Assembly (NCBI RefSeq): GCF_000026145.1
Contig: NC_009445.1
Location: forward strand, 1,364,001-1,428,000
Length of the DNA stretch: 64,000 nucleotides
Origin: Bradyrhizobium sp. ORS 278
GTDB lineage: Bacteria; Pseudomonadota; Alphaproteobacteria; Rhizobiales; Xanthobacteraceae
Reading direction: 5' to 3'
Shown: positions 63,672 through 64,000 of the stretch, piece after piece
Position numbering within the stretch: the stretch's first letter is position 1
Layout of the letters: every line of letters starts with the position of its first letter
Notes under the pieces: model-generated
Databases searched by the model: none
The model's input: the letters and a program-made list of their open reading frames with translations, nothing else
Told to the model about the DNA's origin: nothing
Made by a program: the position numbers and the translations under genes

Positions 63672-64000
63672 ATGCTTCAGGAAACGTCCGACTACGACCA
63701 GCTGTATCGCGACTTCCGCTGGGACATCCCGGCGCAGTTCAACATCGCCGTCGCTACCTGCGACCGCCACGCCGACGGCACGGGCTGCCTCGCGCTGATC
63801 GTCGTCGAGGAGGATGGCGCCGCGCGCCGCGTGTCGTTCGACGAGTTGCGTGACGCCTCCTGCCGCTTCGCCAATGTGCTGAAGGCCGACGGCCTGGCGC
63901 AGGGCGATCGCGTCGCGGTGTTCCTGTCGCAATCTCTCGAGCTGCCGATCGTCCATCTCGCCGCCTTCCGCGCCGGCCTCGTCTCGGTGCCGCTGTTCAC
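63672..64000 (+). CDS. AMP-binding acyl-CoA synthetase, N-terminal part (runs off the window)
   Basis: The first 109 residues are visible. They begin MLQETSDYDQLYRDFRWDIP, continue with FNIAVATCDRHADGTGCLAL, and include VSFDELRDASCRFANVLKAD and GDRVAVFLSQSLELPIVHLA. This matches the start of AMP-forming acyl-CoA/acetyl-CoA synthetase-like enzymes. The catalytic motifs lie beyond the window, so the substrate cannot be judged. Confidence 0.8.
   Translation, partial: MLQETSDYDQLYRDFRWDIPAQFNIAVATCDRHADGTGCLALIVVEEDGAARRVSFDELRDASCRFANVLKADGLAQGDRVAVFLSQSLELPIVHLAAFRAGLVSVPLF

Overview
The window is high-GC DNA with alphaproteobacterial gene content: a long carB, carA, greA, trxB, an Lrp-type and a LysR-type regulator, a Dps, a type II secretion operon, and dispersed palindromic repeats of the kind common in Bradyrhizobium. 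The gas vesicle genes at the left edge point to a photosynthetic or aquatic Bradyrhizobium relative. This genus assignment is inferred from gene content, not from a database search.

Layout. 1-8.0 kb is a gas vesicle (gvp) cluster: the end of a GvpA/J/M-type gene, gvpL/F, gvpK, a 1604-residue membrane-anchored coiled-coil protein, gvpA, and two small cluster proteins, one with a C-terminal helix-hairpin-helix-like segment and one GvpC-like. 8.0-15.4 kb, on the minus strand, holds a DUF4399-type secreted protein and two large membrane proteins. The first of the two is a SUMF1-fold protein without the usual active-site cysteines. The second is a 1644-residue protein built on a superfamily I helicase core whose Walker A motif is destroyed, fused to a membrane segment and an envelope domain. 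16.3-29.3 kb is a porin followed by a type II secretion operon (gspD, a Sel1 protein, gspE-N). 30.1-34.7 kb encodes a multicopper oxidase, a secreted FMN-binding protein, the flavin transferase ApbE and a four-helix membrane protein, which together look like a flavin-based envelope redox module.

34.8-37.9 kb is repeat-rich, gene-poor DNA. It includes two ~218 bp MITE-like elements on either side of one small gene. 38.0-42.4 kb is a compact four-gene operon: TelA, a lipoprotein fusing a solute-binding domain to a von Willebrand A domain, an XpaC-like membrane protein, and a Tat-exported solute-binding-like protein. 42.6-48.4 kb carries an orphan ParA ATPase, a 56-residue membrane protein, a DapA-family aldolase behind a leader with tandem terminators, LysR, trxB, an Lrp regulator, DoxX and greA.

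49-64 kb carries mainly housekeeping genes with accessory pieces between them: carB with a terminator-like leader, an MFS exporter with a divergent ArsR regulator and two identical operators, a non-canonical tRNA-like gene, a methyltransferase, Dps, a PmpA/PmpB sulfur transporter pair with a BigR-like regulator, a cupin, a ROK regulator with an orphan ABC solute-binding protein, a thioesterase, carA, yqeY, and the start of an acyl-CoA synthetase.

The strongest candidates for undescribed biology are the pseudo-helicase/SUMF1 membrane pair (8.9-15.4 kb), the TelA/VWA operon (38.0-42.4 kb), the giant coiled-coil protein inside the gvp cluster, and the tRNA-like gene at 54.5 kb.
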